From the NCBI RefSeq assembly GCF_004770055.1, contig NZ_RQEP01000005.1, positions 186,001 to 250,000 of the forward strand: 64,000 nucleotides of DNA. The letters are read 5' to 3'. The notes under the pieces are model-generated. The model was not told the DNA's origin. It did no database searches and saw nothing but the letters and a program-made list of their open reading frames with translations. The position numbers were made by a program, and so were the translations under genes. Below are positions 8,249 to 17,333 of the stretch, in pieces. This DNA comes from Leptospira semungkisensis. Lineage in GTDB: Bacteria > Spirochaetota > Leptospiria > Leptospirales > Leptospiraceae. Every line of letters starts with the position of its first letter. Within the stretch, counting starts at the first letter, position 1.

Positions 8249-8974
8249 ATGTTATCCCCTTTCTTCGGAGAATTTTTAGGTACTTTTACATTGATCCTGT
8301 TGGGTGACGGTGTAGTCGCTGGAGTATTATTAGAAAAATCTAAAGCAAAAGATTCAGGCTGGATGGTGATCACTTCTGCCTGGGCATTTGCGGTAATCAT
8401 GGGCATCTTCGTCTCAAAGGCATTCGGTAGCCCGGACGCTCATCTAAATCCTGCAATCACTTTAGCATTTGCGGTACAATCTGGAGATTATTCTAAAATT
8501 CTAACATACGTTCCCGCTCAATTGTTGGGAGCTTTTTTTGGTGCCTCGGCAGTCTATCTGCATTATCTTCCTCATTGGAAGGAAACAAAGGATCGGGGCA
8601 AGATACTCGCAGTTTTTTCAACAGACCCTGCGATAGAACATAAAAGCTCGAATTTTATCAGCGAGTTCTTAGGTACCTTCGTATTAGTACTCGGAGTTTA
8701 TTCCATCTTCTCTCCTCAAATAACGGATCTTACCACTCCAATGGGGATTCTCTCTGTAGGGATCTTAGTCTGGTCGATCGGACTTTCTATGGGAGGGACC
8801 ACTGGATATGCAATCAATCCGGCAAGAGATTTGGGTCCTAGACTTGCACATTCTATTTTACCGATCCCTAATAAAGGTCCCTCTGGATGGCAATACGCCT
8901 GGCTTCCTATCGTGGCTCCCCTTGCAGGAGGAGCCTTAGGGGGATTTTTACTCAAAGTATTTTTCGAACCGTAA
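8249..8974 (+). CDS. glpF: glycerol facilitator, aquaporin (MIP) family
   Basis: 241 residues, six predicted helices plus the two half-helices of the MIP fold. Both NPA motifs are intact: LNPAITL (N67-A69) and [10 protein letters not shown] (N190-A192). The Asp right after the second NPAR (D194) is the classical mark of glycerol facilitators as against water channels. It would let glycerol cross the inner membrane. GAGG precedes the ATG. The next gene encodes a glycerophosphodiesterase, which fits release and uptake of glycerol units from phospholipid head groups. Confidence 0.92.
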   Translation: MLSPFFGEFLGTFTLILLGDGVVAGVLLEKSKAKDSGWMVITSAWAFAVIMGIFVSKAFGSPDAHLNPAITLAFAVQSGDYSKILTYVPAQLLGAFFGASAVYLHYLPHWKETKDRGKILAVFSTDPAIEHKSSNFISEFLGTFVLVLGVYSIFSPQITDLTTPMGILSVGILVWSIGLSMGGTTGYAINPARDLGPRLAHSILPIPNKGPSGWQYAWLPIVAPLAGGALGGFLLKVFFEP

Positions 8975-9012
8975 TACTAAAAAGTCTAAGATCGAATATA
9001 GTCACAAAGCAC

Positions 9013-9978
9013 ATGAAACATTTCTTTTTTAAAGCATCTAGCCTACTTCTCTCTTTTCTTTTTCTAAGTTGTGGAGGAGATCAGATCCGCAACCAACCGA
9101 TAGACGGCGTCTTGGATTCCCAAGGACATAGAGGCGCCAGAGGCTTAAAACCGGAAAACACTTGGCCTGCATTCGAAGAGGCTTTGCAACACGGTGTGAC
9201 TACTATCGAGTTAGATACGGTATTAACCAAGGATCATAAAATTATAATACACCATGATTCGAATACCAATCCTGCAATCTGCACAAAGAAGGACGGTTCG
9301 GAAATTTCTTCGACGTCTTTGTATGACCTTACCTTAGCCGAGCTCAAGGACTTAGATTGCGGATCCAAGAAGAATATTAATTTTCCAGAGCAGATCCCTG
9401 TTCCTGGCACTGAGCTTTTGACTCTTAGCGAATTCTTCGATAAGATTAAGACTTGGGAAAGAACCGGAAAACGTCCGAAGCTTCCTAAGTTCAATATAGA
9501 GACCAAATTTCCGAATGATGCTGATTCTACGATTTCTTCAGAGATTGTGGAGGCTCATATAAACCTTCTCTTAAAAGCGATCGAAGCAGCCGGAATGGTC
9601 GACAGAAGTACTGTGCAGTCTTTTTATCTTCCTGCATTGAGTGTGGCTAAGAAAAAGAATCCTAGGATCAAGACCGCTGCCTTATTTTCTCTCACCTATC
9701 CCCAAGGTGCCGCAATGAAACTAGGTTTTGGAGATTCTCGTAGGCTAGAGGTATTAGATAAGACTAAGGAATTGAAGGCGGATATCATTTCTCCGTATTT
9801 CTTATATGTGACTCATGATTTCGTAGCCAAGGCTCATTCATTAGGAATTCGTGTTATACCTTGGACTGTAAACGATGCGGAAGAAATGAGAAGATTGATC
9901 CGCGCGGGAGTGGACGGGATCATCAGTGATTATCCGAATCGATTGAACTCCGTTTTAAAAGAGACTTCGACTCCCTGA
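9013..9978 (+). CDS. glpQ: glycerophosphodiester phosphodiesterase lipoprotein
   Basis: 321 residues from ATG 9013. The frame is open upstream into glpF, but the signal peptide [20 protein letters not shown] fixes this start; its last Cys is the lipidation site. The GDPD TIM barrel follows: [20 protein letters not shown] holds the HR/E catalytic-metal residues, [17 protein letters not shown] the next acidic pair and His, and the barrel closes with [21 protein letters not shown]. It hydrolyses deacylated phospholipids to glycerol-3-phosphate and an alcohol at the cell envelope. It lies 38 bases after glpF in the same operon. Confidence 0.93.
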   Translation: MKHFFFKASSLLLSFLFLSCGGDQIRNQPIDGVLDSQGHRGARGLKPENTWPAFEEALQHGVTTIELDTVLTKDHKIIIHHDSNTNPAICTKKDGSEISSTSLYDLTLAELKDLDCGSKKNINFPEQIPVPGTELLTLSEFFDKIKTWERTGKRPKLPKFNIETKFPNDADSTISSEIVEAHINLLLKAIEAAGMVDRSTVQSFYLPALSVAKKKNPRIKTAALFSLTYPQGAAMKLGFGDSRRLEVLDKTKELKADIISPYFLYVTHDFVAKAHSLGIRVIPWTVNDAEEMRRLIRAGVDGIISDYPNRLNSVLKETSTP

Positions 9979-10113
9979 TTTAGTCCAAATTCCCTATTTC
10001 AAGTTTGAATTCCCTGTGTTTTTACGAAGGAATTTCTTCGTTCATTTTTACAAAGAAGATACGCAGTTGTCTGACAATTCTAAAAAATATTCGACAACGC
10101 GATTTGCTTTTCT

Positions 10114-12177
10114 ATGCTACCGGCTGTGGGGCGGCTTCTTACATATCTCATCATTCTACTAACGTGGGCTTGCGTTAGTTCTATTTCCGCTTCTCCTATT
10201 GAAAATGGAGTGGTTTCCGTTTCCGAAAAGTCACTGGAGGAAAATCAGGAAGCGTTTCCGTTAGATGGAGACTGGCAATTCGCGTATGGCGAATTTGTTG
10301 AACCGAAGGATACCTCTAAATTCAATCGTTGGGAAATATTGCCCATCCCTCAATCGTGGCAGGGCAGACAGAGCCGAGATAAGATCCTTCCAAGAGAAGG
10401 GGCTGCTACATTGCGCTTGGTTCTTAAATTTCCCAAGGAAGATATCGGCAAAGATGTAGAGCTTTTTCTTCCGGATTTCGCATCCGCATACAAACTCTAT
10501 TATAACGGTAAATTAATATACTCCTCGGGAACTCCAAGTTTCAAATCGGAGACTGAAATTCCAAAGATCAAATCCGCCTATATCCCTTTACGAATTGAAA
10601 GAGAAGAAGCGGAGTTAGTATTACACGGTTCGAATTGGATCAATAATTTTGGAGGCTTCTGGCAAGTTCCCAAGATAGGAACCTTATCCGTAATGAATCG
10701 GGAAAAACTGATCACTCAGATCAGAGAGGCCTTTCTATTCGGCGGACTTTTGATGATCGGACTCTATCATATAGGATTATTCCTATTCAGAAGAAGAGAA
10801 AAGTCCGCACTGTATTTTGCACTATTCGCATTTCTTTTAGCCCTCAGAAATGTCTTAGTAGGAAGCCGATTAGTATTAGAACTATTTCCGAATTTTCCTT
10901 GGGAATCACTCTTTCGTTTGGAATTCTTTTCCTTTTACACTTCCGTTCCGGTATTCCTATTATTCCACCGATCTCTTTTTCCGAAAGAAACTCATAGAGC
11001 AGTGGTTTATGGTGCCTGGGTTTTGGCGATCGGATATGATATTACACTTTTATTAAACGTTTCCTTCTTCACCACGATACTTGCTCCCTTTCAGATCGTA
11101 GCAGGGATCATGGTAATCTATGTTTTAGTCACTGCATGTATGGGAGTCTGGAGAAAGAGAGAAGATTCCTTCTTGTTCTTAGCCGGTTTCTTCTCTCTAG
11201 GTTCCACAGTCGTTACGGACCTTCTCTTGGATCGTTTGAATATACGAGGAATGAATACCTCTCCTTATGGCCTTCTCATATTTACGATGTTCCAATCCTT
11301 GATTCTATCTAGAAGGATTGCCAGAGCGTTTCGCAAATCTGAAGTCTTGAGTGAAAATTTAAAGATCACAAATAGCGCTCTCAACATACTGAAAGACAAT
11401 CTAGAAGTCTTAGTGAGAGAAAAGACTTCCGAACTAAATCATTCTTTAGAAAGGATCAGAAAGGATCTCTTAGTGGCTCAAAGGATCCAAATGAAACTCT
11501 TTCCGGAGAATGCAGAGTCTTACAAAGAATTAAAATATGCAGTAAAGTATCTTCCCAGAGACGAAGTGGGTGGCGACTTCTACGATATATTCGAAATATC
11601 ACCTGGAGTTTATAGGATCTTCTTAGCGGATGCGACCGGCCACGGAGTACAAGCCGCTTTAGTCACCATGGCTATCAAAGCGGAGTATGAGGGGATCAAA
11701 TTCGGAGCCAAGGACCCAGGTTTTTGCTTGGACCTTTTAGATGACAAGTTTCAAAGAAAATTCTCCTCTTTAGGTACGATCTTTTCTTCCATCATCGTGG
11801 ATATTTATGCGAGAGAGAACCGATTGATCTATGCGTCGGCAGGACATCCAGATCAGGTACTTTTCACTTCTTCCGAAGTTCTTACATTGAGAAGGACCGG
11901 AGCAATTGTAGGATTAAAAAACAATAAAACATACGAGAACGTAGAGAAAGTATTTTCGAGTGGAGATAGGATGTTCTTATTCTCGGATGGAGTATTCGAA
12001 CAATTTAATTCTAAGAGAGAGGCTTGGGGCGAAACAAGATTAAGAACTCGCCTCTCCGAATTGGCCGAGGAGCCGATTGAGGAAATCCCCGACTTGGTGA
12101 TCAGGGACATTGAAACCTGGCTCGGAAATGCTCAGCCTCAGGACGATATCAGCTTGATAGCCGTCGAAAGAGTTTAA
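10114..12177 (+). CDS. 7TMR-DISM sensor with SpoIIE/RsbU-type PP2C phosphatase
   Basis: 687 residues. A signal anchor (1-30) leads to an extracytoplasmic jelly-roll sensor (about 45-195; GDWQFAYGEF, ILPIPQSWQG). Seven transmembrane helices (about 205-410) and a coiled coil (LNILKDNLEVLVREKTSELN) follow. The C-terminal SpoIIE phosphatase has metal-binding motifs VGGDFYDIF, LADATGHGVQAA, ASAGHPDQ, LFSDGVFE and QDDISL. Such proteins dephosphorylate STAS anti-sigma antagonists; a STAS gene lies at 27819. No Shine-Dalgarno stands before ATG 10114, so the exact start is uncertain. Its 3' end overlaps the convergent gene by four bases. Confidence 0.92.
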   Translation: MLPAVGRLLTYLIILLTWACVSSISASPIENGVVSVSEKSLEENQEAFPLDGDWQFAYGEFVEPKDTSKFNRWEILPIPQSWQGRQSRDKILPREGAATLRLVLKFPKEDIGKDVELFLPDFASAYKLYYNGKLIYSSGTPSFKSETEIPKIKSAYIPLRIEREEAELVLHGSNWINNFGGFWQVPKIGTLSVMNREKLITQIREAFLFGGLLMIGLYHIGLFLFRRREKSALYFALFAFLLALRNVLVGSRLVLELFPNFPWESLFRLEFFSFYTSVPVFLLFHRSLFPKETHRAVVYGAWVLAIGYDITLLLNVSFFTTILAPFQIVAGIMVIYVLVTACMGVWRKREDSFLFLAGFFSLGSTVVTDLLLDRLNIRGMNTSPYGLLIFTMFQSLILSRRIARAFRKSEVLSENLKITNSALNILKDNLEVLVREKTSELNHSLERIRKDLLVAQRIQMKLFPENAESYKELKYAVKYLPRDEVGGDFYDIFEISPGVYRIFLADATGHGVQAALVTMAIKAEYEGIKFGAKDPGFCLDLLDDKFQRKFSSLGTIFSSIIVDIYARENRLIYASAGHPDQVLFTSSEVLTLRRTGAIVGLKNNKTYENVEKVFSSGDRMFLFSDGVFEQFNSKREAWGETRLRTRLSELAEEPIEEIPDLVIRDIETWLGNAQPQDDISLIAVERV

Positions 12178-12926
12178 CTTTCTTCTTCGTCTTCTTCTAA
12201 CCCTAAGTAAAACAAGGCCCACAAAGTATCGAATAAGATTTGCATCAACAATGCGAATCTCTCCTCTCTATCTTCTACTGCTTGGTAGTCTTCTAAAAGA
12301 AATGTGGCAAAAGGCTCTAAGATCTTTCTCTCTTCCATATCAGGGATCGCGTTCAAGGTCTTAAGGCTGAACTTCTCTTCTGCTGGAACATTATGGAAAT
12401 TTAATCGAGTATTCAGGACGATTACGGCGATTTCTAATAGCTCGTTGTCGGACATCGTCTTAACGCCTGCATCGTTCAATCCGGAGAGAAGCCCGGAAAT
12501 CGCTTCGTCTGTGATCTCCTCGCTTTTGTCTTCGTCCTCATCGCTATAGGCTTCGGAAATAGCAATCAGCACCGCAGTCGCATGATCCAAGAAAGAAGAG
12601 AGCACCTGATCCAAACGCTCTTCGTCTTCTTCCGTTAATTCTCTTTTAAACCCGGAATCCAAGTCATCATAAAAAGGCTCAGGATCATCCGACTCGCAAG
12701 AAGCGGAGACAAAAGTACGGACCGCTAACCAGAAAGGGGATTTTTCATGTCCTATGCGAAGGATCTCATTCGCATACCGAGAAACCGCGGCTCTCCATTC
12801 CGAGGGAGAATAAGTAGGAATTTCCATATTCCGAAGATATGGATTTTTCTCCGCCTCGTCGACTCTATAAATATTCCCAAGCGGATTTTTAAGGAAGAAA
12901 AGTAGAAGTTTCTCTCCTTCTTCCAT
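12174..12926 (-). CDS. acidic protein of unknown function
   Basis: 250 residues, strongly acidic (runs of Asp/Glu near residues 90-150 and at the C-terminus, LGLEEDEEES). No signal peptide or membrane span and no motif I recognise. Predicted helical and cytoplasmic. The gene is divergent from the CrtC/AttH-like gene (64 bases) and overlaps the end of the phosphatase gene by four bases. Codon use matches neighbours, so it is likely real. Confidence 0.7.
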   Translation of the reverse strand: MEEGEKLLLFFLKNPLGNIYRVDEAEKNPYLRNMEIPTYSPSEWRAAVSRYANEILRIGHEKSPFWLAVRTFVSASCESDDPEPFYDDLDSGFKRELTEEDEERLDQVLSSFLDHATAVLIAISEAYSDEDEDKSEEITDEAISGLLSGLNDAGVKTMSDNELLEIAVIVLNTRLNFHNVPAEEKFSLKTLNAIPDMEERKILEPFATFLLEDYQAVEDREERFALLMQILFDTLWALFYLGLEEDEEES

Positions 12927-12990
12927 TCTAGCTAGTGTAAGATCGGATTCTAGTTGCTTCGTCTAAGGCTTTCTCCGAATATCTTCCCGC

Positions 12991-13992
12991 ATGAATATAA
13001 GAACGGATTATGATTTTCCAAGATTCGATCCTAGATCCAAATCGGGGCATTACGAAAGCTGGTTCGTACGAGGAAATCATCCAACCCAGGCTCAGGCACT
13101 CTGGATACGATACACAATATTCTCTCCGAAAGGTTCTCCGCAAGACTCAATAGGTGAACTCTGGGCCATCTATTTCGATGGAGAAGAAGGAAAACATTAT
13201 GTTTCCAAATCCGAATTTCCCATCCAAGACTGTAAGTTTCAATCTGAACCGTTCCATATCCAGATAGGTAGCTCTGTTTATACTAAATCTAGGATCCAGG
13301 GAAGTTGCGGCACAAAGCCCGGATCTGTTCCCATGGAATGGGATCTGGAATTTTCAGGCGGGGACAAACCTCTTTTCCTCTTTCCGGAAAATCTATACGA
13401 AACGAAATTCCCTAAGGCAAAAGTGCTCGTGGGAAACCCTTCCGCAAAACTTAAAGGATTTATAAAATTCGGAAATCATAAAGTAGATATTAAAGATTGG
13501 CTTGGTAGCCAGAATCATAACTGGGGATCCAAACATACGGACCAATATGCTTGGGGCCAAGTGGCTGGATTCGATGGAGACAAGGATTCCTTTTTAGAAT
13601 TAGCCAGCGCAAAACTGAAAATCGGCCCCTTTTGGACCCCCGAAATCACTCCCATTGTATTTCGCCTTCAAGGAGAAGAATTTTTACTAAACAGTCTCTT
13701 CTCCTCTTTTCAAAGAGCCGAGTACAAATATTTCGATTGGAAATTTCAGGCATCTTCTCCTGAGATAAGCATCCAAGGAAGGATCCACGCAGATAAAAAA
13801 GACTTTGCCTGTTTACGTTATGCGAATCCTCCCGGAGGTTGGAAATACTGTTTGAACAGTAAGATCGCGAGAGCTGAACTTCTGGTACAAAGAAAGGGAG
13901 AGACTTCCCCGCTCCGGTTGGTTGCGTCCAGAAATGCCGCTTTCGAGATCTTAACCGAAGACTCTTCCCACGGTTTAAAGATCGAAGTATGA
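12991..13992 (+). CDS. CrtC/AttH-like lipocalin-fold protein
   Basis: 333 residues rich in beta strands, without a signal peptide. The opening (SGHYESWFVRGNHP), the internal motif SQNHNWGSKHTDQYAWGQ and the later strand pattern resemble the AttH/CrtC superfamily, two lipocalin-like barrels that include carotenoid 1,2-hydratase. The NHNWG...YAWGQ patch is the family's conserved core. Substrate is probably a lipid or polyene, but no carotenoid genes are in the window. Moderate confidence in family, low in function. Confidence 0.6.
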   Translation: MNIRTDYDFPRFDPRSKSGHYESWFVRGNHPTQAQALWIRYTIFSPKGSPQDSIGELWAIYFDGEEGKHYVSKSEFPIQDCKFQSEPFHIQIGSSVYTKSRIQGSCGTKPGSVPMEWDLEFSGGDKPLFLFPENLYETKFPKAKVLVGNPSAKLKGFIKFGNHKVDIKDWLGSQNHNWGSKHTDQYAWGQVAGFDGDKDSFLELASAKLKIGPFWTPEITPIVFRLQGEEFLLNSLFSSFQRAEYKYFDWKFQASSPEISIQGRIHADKKDFACLRYANPPGGWKYCLNSKIARAELLVQRKGETSPLRLVASRNAAFEILTEDSSHGLKIEV

Positions 13993-14201
13993 TAAATAAA
14001 GTCTTGGTCCCGACCTTTTTCGAATTGACCAAGTTCCCACCCTAAAGAATTTTGAGAGTCAGCCTCATTTTCGTTTAAATAGCCTTTATTAAAATTCACG
14101 AAAGGCTGCATAAACGATATGGAATCAGGGATTTCTAAGCATTTCTCTGATTTTGGGCCGAGATGAATGGTTCCAGTGTTAGAAACATTCTTGACTATAT
14201 T

Positions 14202-14216
14202 TGAGAATAATTCTCA
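14202..14216. promoter_or_regulatory. Fur/PerR-box-like 7-1-7 palindrome
   Basis: TGAGAAT-A-ATTCTCA is a perfect 7-1-7 inverted repeat. It differs from the Fur consensus TGATAAT-n-ATTATCA only by one symmetric substitution. It lies about 125 bases before the imelysin operon, whose products are iron-linked. A TTGACT (14191-14196) stands just upstream as a possible -35 element. Binding by a Fur-family protein is inference. Confidence 0.6.
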
Positions 14217-14234
14217 CTTGCAGAATCAAGCCGA

Positions 14235-14249
14235 TGCCTGTCCCAGGCA
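14235..14249 (+). ncRNA. leader hairpin upstream of terminator
   Basis: TGCCTG-TCC-CAGGCA: a perfect 6-bp stem with a 3-base loop, followed by a G-rich stretch (CCGGAGGGAGTCATCCCC) that can pair locally (GGG/CCC) or with CTCTGG at 14277-14282. With the terminator at 14283 this looks like a structured leader. I do not recognise a known riboswitch class. Confidence 0.4.
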
Positions 14250-14282
14250 CCGGAGGGAGTCATCCCCACAGTTCATCTCTGG

Positions 14283-14319
14283 CCCCGGTCCGACGAAATC
14301 GTTGGGACCGGGGATTTTT
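14283..14319 (+). terminator. strong intrinsic terminator in the imelysin leader
   Basis: CCCCGGTCC (14283-14291) pairs perfectly with GGACCGGGG (14305-14313), with an inner ACGA/TCGT extension, followed by ATTTTT. It ends only eight bases before the AAGGAG of the imelysin gene. It therefore lies in that gene's leader and could act as an attenuator. Confidence 0.75.
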
Positions 14320-14339
14320 CAGTGGATAAGGAGTTTTAC

Positions 14340-15671
14340 ATGCGGAACTTACATCGAAAAGTTTTCAGCCTTCTTTTTAGCCTTTTATTCGGGTTCTCTT
14401 TCTACCAATGTTCCGGGTCCGGCGGATCCGATATGTCAGGCCTTGCCCTAATGGGTTTGGCAGATAGTCCCCCTTCTGCAACGACCACGGAAGCGTTAAC
14501 ACGTTATGCGGATTTAGCATACGAATCTTATAACCAAGCAGTTACTGATGCAACTAGCTTGCAAACTGCGATTGCTACCTTTAACGGATCACCCAATGAT
14601 ACAAATTTAACTGCGGTTAAAAATGCTTGGGTAGTTGCTCGTTCCAGCTACTTGGTAACTGAAGCTTTCCGTTTTAGCAAAGGACCGATTGATTTAGATC
14701 CAGGTTATTGCGGTGGATCCGCTCCCTATTCAGGAACTGACGAATGCGAAGGCGCTCTGAACTCTTGGCCTTTGGATGAAGATGTAATCGATAATTATAT
14801 CGGAGCTACCGCAATCGGTTCCATTACATTCGCAAATATTTATTCTAAGAACGGGGACTCTACTCTCGCTGCCGGTTCCGAAGGAGATCCGGATAAAGTC
14901 GTAATGACCGGATATCATTCGATCGAGTATCTGCTTTGGGGAAAAGACGATAGCGGCACCGGACCTGGAGGAGCAATTAACAATGTTCCAGGCCAGAGGA
15001 CTGCTTCCTATTTCCAAGACGCTACCAATGGAACAAAGAGATTAAAATTCCTCTCAGAAGTCACAGTAGGTTTGATAGGCCACTTAACCCAAGTCAGAGA
15101 CCAATGGGTAAGCACGGATGCTTCTAACTTTAGAGCGGTGACTTTTCTTTCTTCAGGAAATGAAAGCACTTCTCTATCGAATGTTTTCAAGGGAATGGGA
15201 GAGTTTGTCGCTTCCGAATGGGGAGGAGATCGTTTAGCAGGTATCGCAAGCCAATCCCAAGAAGACGAACACTCTTGCTTCAGTGATACTACTAAAGCGG
15301 ATTTCTACTACGACGCACAAGGATTCGTGAATATTTGGAGTGGAAATTACTCCGTTAAGAAAAACGTAAACATCAGCACAGGTCCTGGGCTCTCCGATCT
15401 ACTTAGCGCTAAGAACAGAGTAAACGTTCTCTCGGATGCAAGCAAGGCTCGAGATACTTTCTGTATCAATTTAGACGACGAAACCACAGATCCGAATTAT
15501 ACGACTCATTGTCCAAGCGGTTCGATAACTCATCGCTATGATCAGATCATTATCAATCCTTCTGATTCTCAGCATACTGCTCTGGAGAATCTGCAAACTC
15601 TGATCTCGGATCGTTTAGCAAGAGACTTCGCTTCTGCCGCAACTAAATTGGGAGTCGATCTGACACCGTAA
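14340..15671 (+). CDS. imelysin-family lipoprotein (LruB-like), canonical motif
   Basis: 443 residues. Lipoprotein signal with Cys24 (LLFGFSFYQC). The imelysin/ICMP domain fills residues 50-440, with the signature GxHxxE intact as G191-Y-H193-S-I-E196 (GYHSIEYLLWG) and the earlier NSWPLDED typical of the family. Imelysins are iron-regulated surface or periplasmic proteins related to EfeO. Leptospira LruB is one. ATG 14340 has AAGGAG seven bases before it. Directly after the lipobox comes GGSDMSGLAL, repeated almost exactly in the second imelysin of the operon. Likely lipid-anchored and part of iron or haem acquisition; the exact ligand is unknown. Confidence 0.9.
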   Translation: MRNLHRKVFSLLFSLLFGFSFYQCSGSGGSDMSGLALMGLADSPPSATTTEALTRYADLAYESYNQAVTDATSLQTAIATFNGSPNDTNLTAVKNAWVVARSSYLVTEAFRFSKGPIDLDPGYCGGSAPYSGTDECEGALNSWPLDEDVIDNYIGATAIGSITFANIYSKNGDSTLAAGSEGDPDKVVMTGYHSIEYLLWGKDDSGTGPGGAINNVPGQRTASYFQDATNGTKRLKFLSEVTVGLIGHLTQVRDQWVSTDASNFRAVTFLSSGNESTSLSNVFKGMGEFVASEWGGDRLAGIASQSQEDEHSCFSDTTKADFYYDAQGFVNIWSGNYSVKKNVNISTGPGLSDLLSAKNRVNVLSDASKARDTFCINLDDETTDPNYTTHCPSGSITHRYDQIIINPSDSQHTALENLQTLISDRLARDFASAATKLGVDLTP

Positions 15672-15703
15672 TAAATTCAAAAAATATAATATAAGAAATA
15701 AAA

Positions 15704-17320
15704 ATGAACTGTGATACCAACAAAGGTTTCGGAAGAAATTCCAAAACATTACAAAACAAAAAAGGGAATCGTCTTGTCCAGGCGATTCCCTTACTCGTAT
15801 TCGGACTTCTTCTTTCTGATTGCCAACAATCTAAAGGAAATCAGGAAATTGCCGCTCTCATCGGGGTCTTGAATAATAATCTTTCGGCTAATGTTGCAGA
15901 TCCGGGTGAAGTTTATTCGGGCGGTTTTACTACCAATTTCATCACGAATGTAAGTGCATTTGACGTGCGTGCAGCCAACCTACGTTACGGTGGAGCAAGC
16001 GAGTTCAATAGTGGCAATGCATTCTTCAATCGAAACTGGGCCGCAGAAGGAAGTAGTGCTGCCTTCGGATTAGGACCAACCTTCAATACCAACTCTTGCC
16101 AAAACTGTCATTTACATGACGGAAGAGGAGCTCCTCCTAGTTCCGGAACTGCTAATAATACTCCTGGAATTCTATTTCGCTTATCAAAAGACGGAACCAA
16201 TCCTACAACGGGAGGACCTGTCGGTCTTACAAATTACGGACTTCAGCTGAATCATAAGGGAATCGGTTGCAATCCGATTGTATATACTGGCGCAAACTTC
16301 GATTGTGATACCGGATCGGGAAGCGTGGCTGGAGCAAACTTCACTCCACCAGAAGGCACAGTCTCAATTTCCTATTCTACTATAGCGGCTCCGAATTATC
16401 CGAGTGGAAGTCATACATATCCGGAAGGAACCGATATAACCTTAAGCCAACCTTCTTATACATTTACTTGGAACAGTTTATTCGGAGATCCGACCATCAC
16501 TGGAGAAGGATTTCATTTCTCTCCAAGGACTGCTCAGATCATTCCTGGTTTAGGTCTTTTAGAAGCAATCCCAGATTCGATCATCCAAGGTTGGGCCGAC
16601 CCGAGCGATCTAGACGGAGATGGTATTTCGGGAAAGATCAACCAAGTCTGGGATGTTACGGCTAACGCTAAAAAGATCGGCCGTTTCGGATGGAAGGCAA
16701 ATGAGCCTACTCTATTCCAACAAACCCAGGGTGCATTTCAAGGGGATATTGGAATTACCAGTCCTCTCTTTCCTGTGGACAATTGTCCTTCTGCGCAGAC
16801 CGCTTGCTTAGCAGCCTCGAGTGGAAGTCCGGATCCTGAGATAACTGCAAGTCTTGCGACTGCAGTCATCTTCTATAATAAATTAGTAGGAGTTCCGGCA
16901 AGAAGGAATGTAAGTGATCCGGATGTAGTAGCGGGTAAGGCGTTATTCTCCAGCGTAGGCTGTGATAGCTGCCATAAAACTCTCGTTCAAACAGGATATG
17001 TTTCCGGATTCCCGGAGCTTTCCTATCAATATATTAAACCTTATACAGATCTTCTATTGCACGATATGGGTCCCGGCCTTGCGGACGGTCGCCAAGACTT
17101 CGATGCAACCGGACAAGAATGGAGAACAGCTCCTCTCTGGGGAATCGGTCTGATCCAAACAGTCAATGGACATACCAAGCTTCTTCATGATGGAAGAGCA
17201 AATGGAATAGAAGAAGCAATCCTCTGGCATGGAGGAGAAGCACAAACAGCTCGACAGAATTTCCAAGTCTTAACCGCAACCCAAAGGCAACAGTTAATTC
17301 AATTTTTGGAATCCTTATAA
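15704..17320 (+). CDS. di-haem oxidoreductase lipoprotein (COG3488 type)
   Basis: 538 residues. A basic N-terminus and hydrophobic run end in LLLSDC (Cys40), so it is a lipoprotein. Two c-type haem sites: CQNCH at 132-136 and CDSCH at 420-424. The spacing and the closing part (LLHDMGPGLADG, LWGIGLIQ, LHDGRANGIEEAILWHGGEA) fit the di-haem thiol-oxidoreductase/peroxidase-like family that is repeatedly found beside imelysins. It may reduce or oxidise iron at the surface, which is inference. It starts 32 bases after imelysin 1 and ends 13 bases before imelysin 2: one operon. Confidence 0.92.
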   Translation: MNCDTNKGFGRNSKTLQNKKGNRLVQAIPLLVFGLLLSDCQQSKGNQEIAALIGVLNNNLSANVADPGEVYSGGFTTNFITNVSAFDVRAANLRYGGASEFNSGNAFFNRNWAAEGSSAAFGLGPTFNTNSCQNCHLHDGRGAPPSSGTANNTPGILFRLSKDGTNPTTGGPVGLTNYGLQLNHKGIGCNPIVYTGANFDCDTGSGSVAGANFTPPEGTVSISYSTIAAPNYPSGSHTYPEGTDITLSQPSYTFTWNSLFGDPTITGEGFHFSPRTAQIIPGLGLLEAIPDSIIQGWADPSDLDGDGISGKINQVWDVTANAKKIGRFGWKANEPTLFQQTQGAFQGDIGITSPLFPVDNCPSAQTACLAASSGSPDPEITASLATAVIFYNKLVGVPARRNVSDPDVVAGKALFSSVGCDSCHKTLVQTGYVSGFPELSYQYIKPYTDLLLHDMGPGLADGRQDFDATGQEWRTAPLWGIGLIQTVNGHTKLLHDGRANGIEEAILWHGGEAQTARQNFQVLTATQRQQLIQFLESL

Positions 17321-17333
17321 GGGGGAAAATAGA

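Larger units (their letters stand above)
13993..14339. other. 347-base intergenic region with regulatory leader
   Basis: No credible gene. The first half (to about 14190) shows nothing specific. The second half holds a Fur-box-like palindrome (14202-14216), a small hairpin (14235-14249), a G/C-rich stretch and a strong terminator hairpin (14283-14319) directly before the imelysin ribosome site. Confidence 0.8.

Noticed and set aside
10025..10049. Small stem CGAAG/CTTCG followed by TTCATTTTT after glpQ
   Set aside because: Only five base pairs; too weak to claim as a terminator.
14235..14282. Similarity of CCGGAG...CCCCACAGTT to part of the cobalamin riboswitch core
   Set aside because: Only a short stretch matches, and the leader is too short and lacks the rest of the conserved core.
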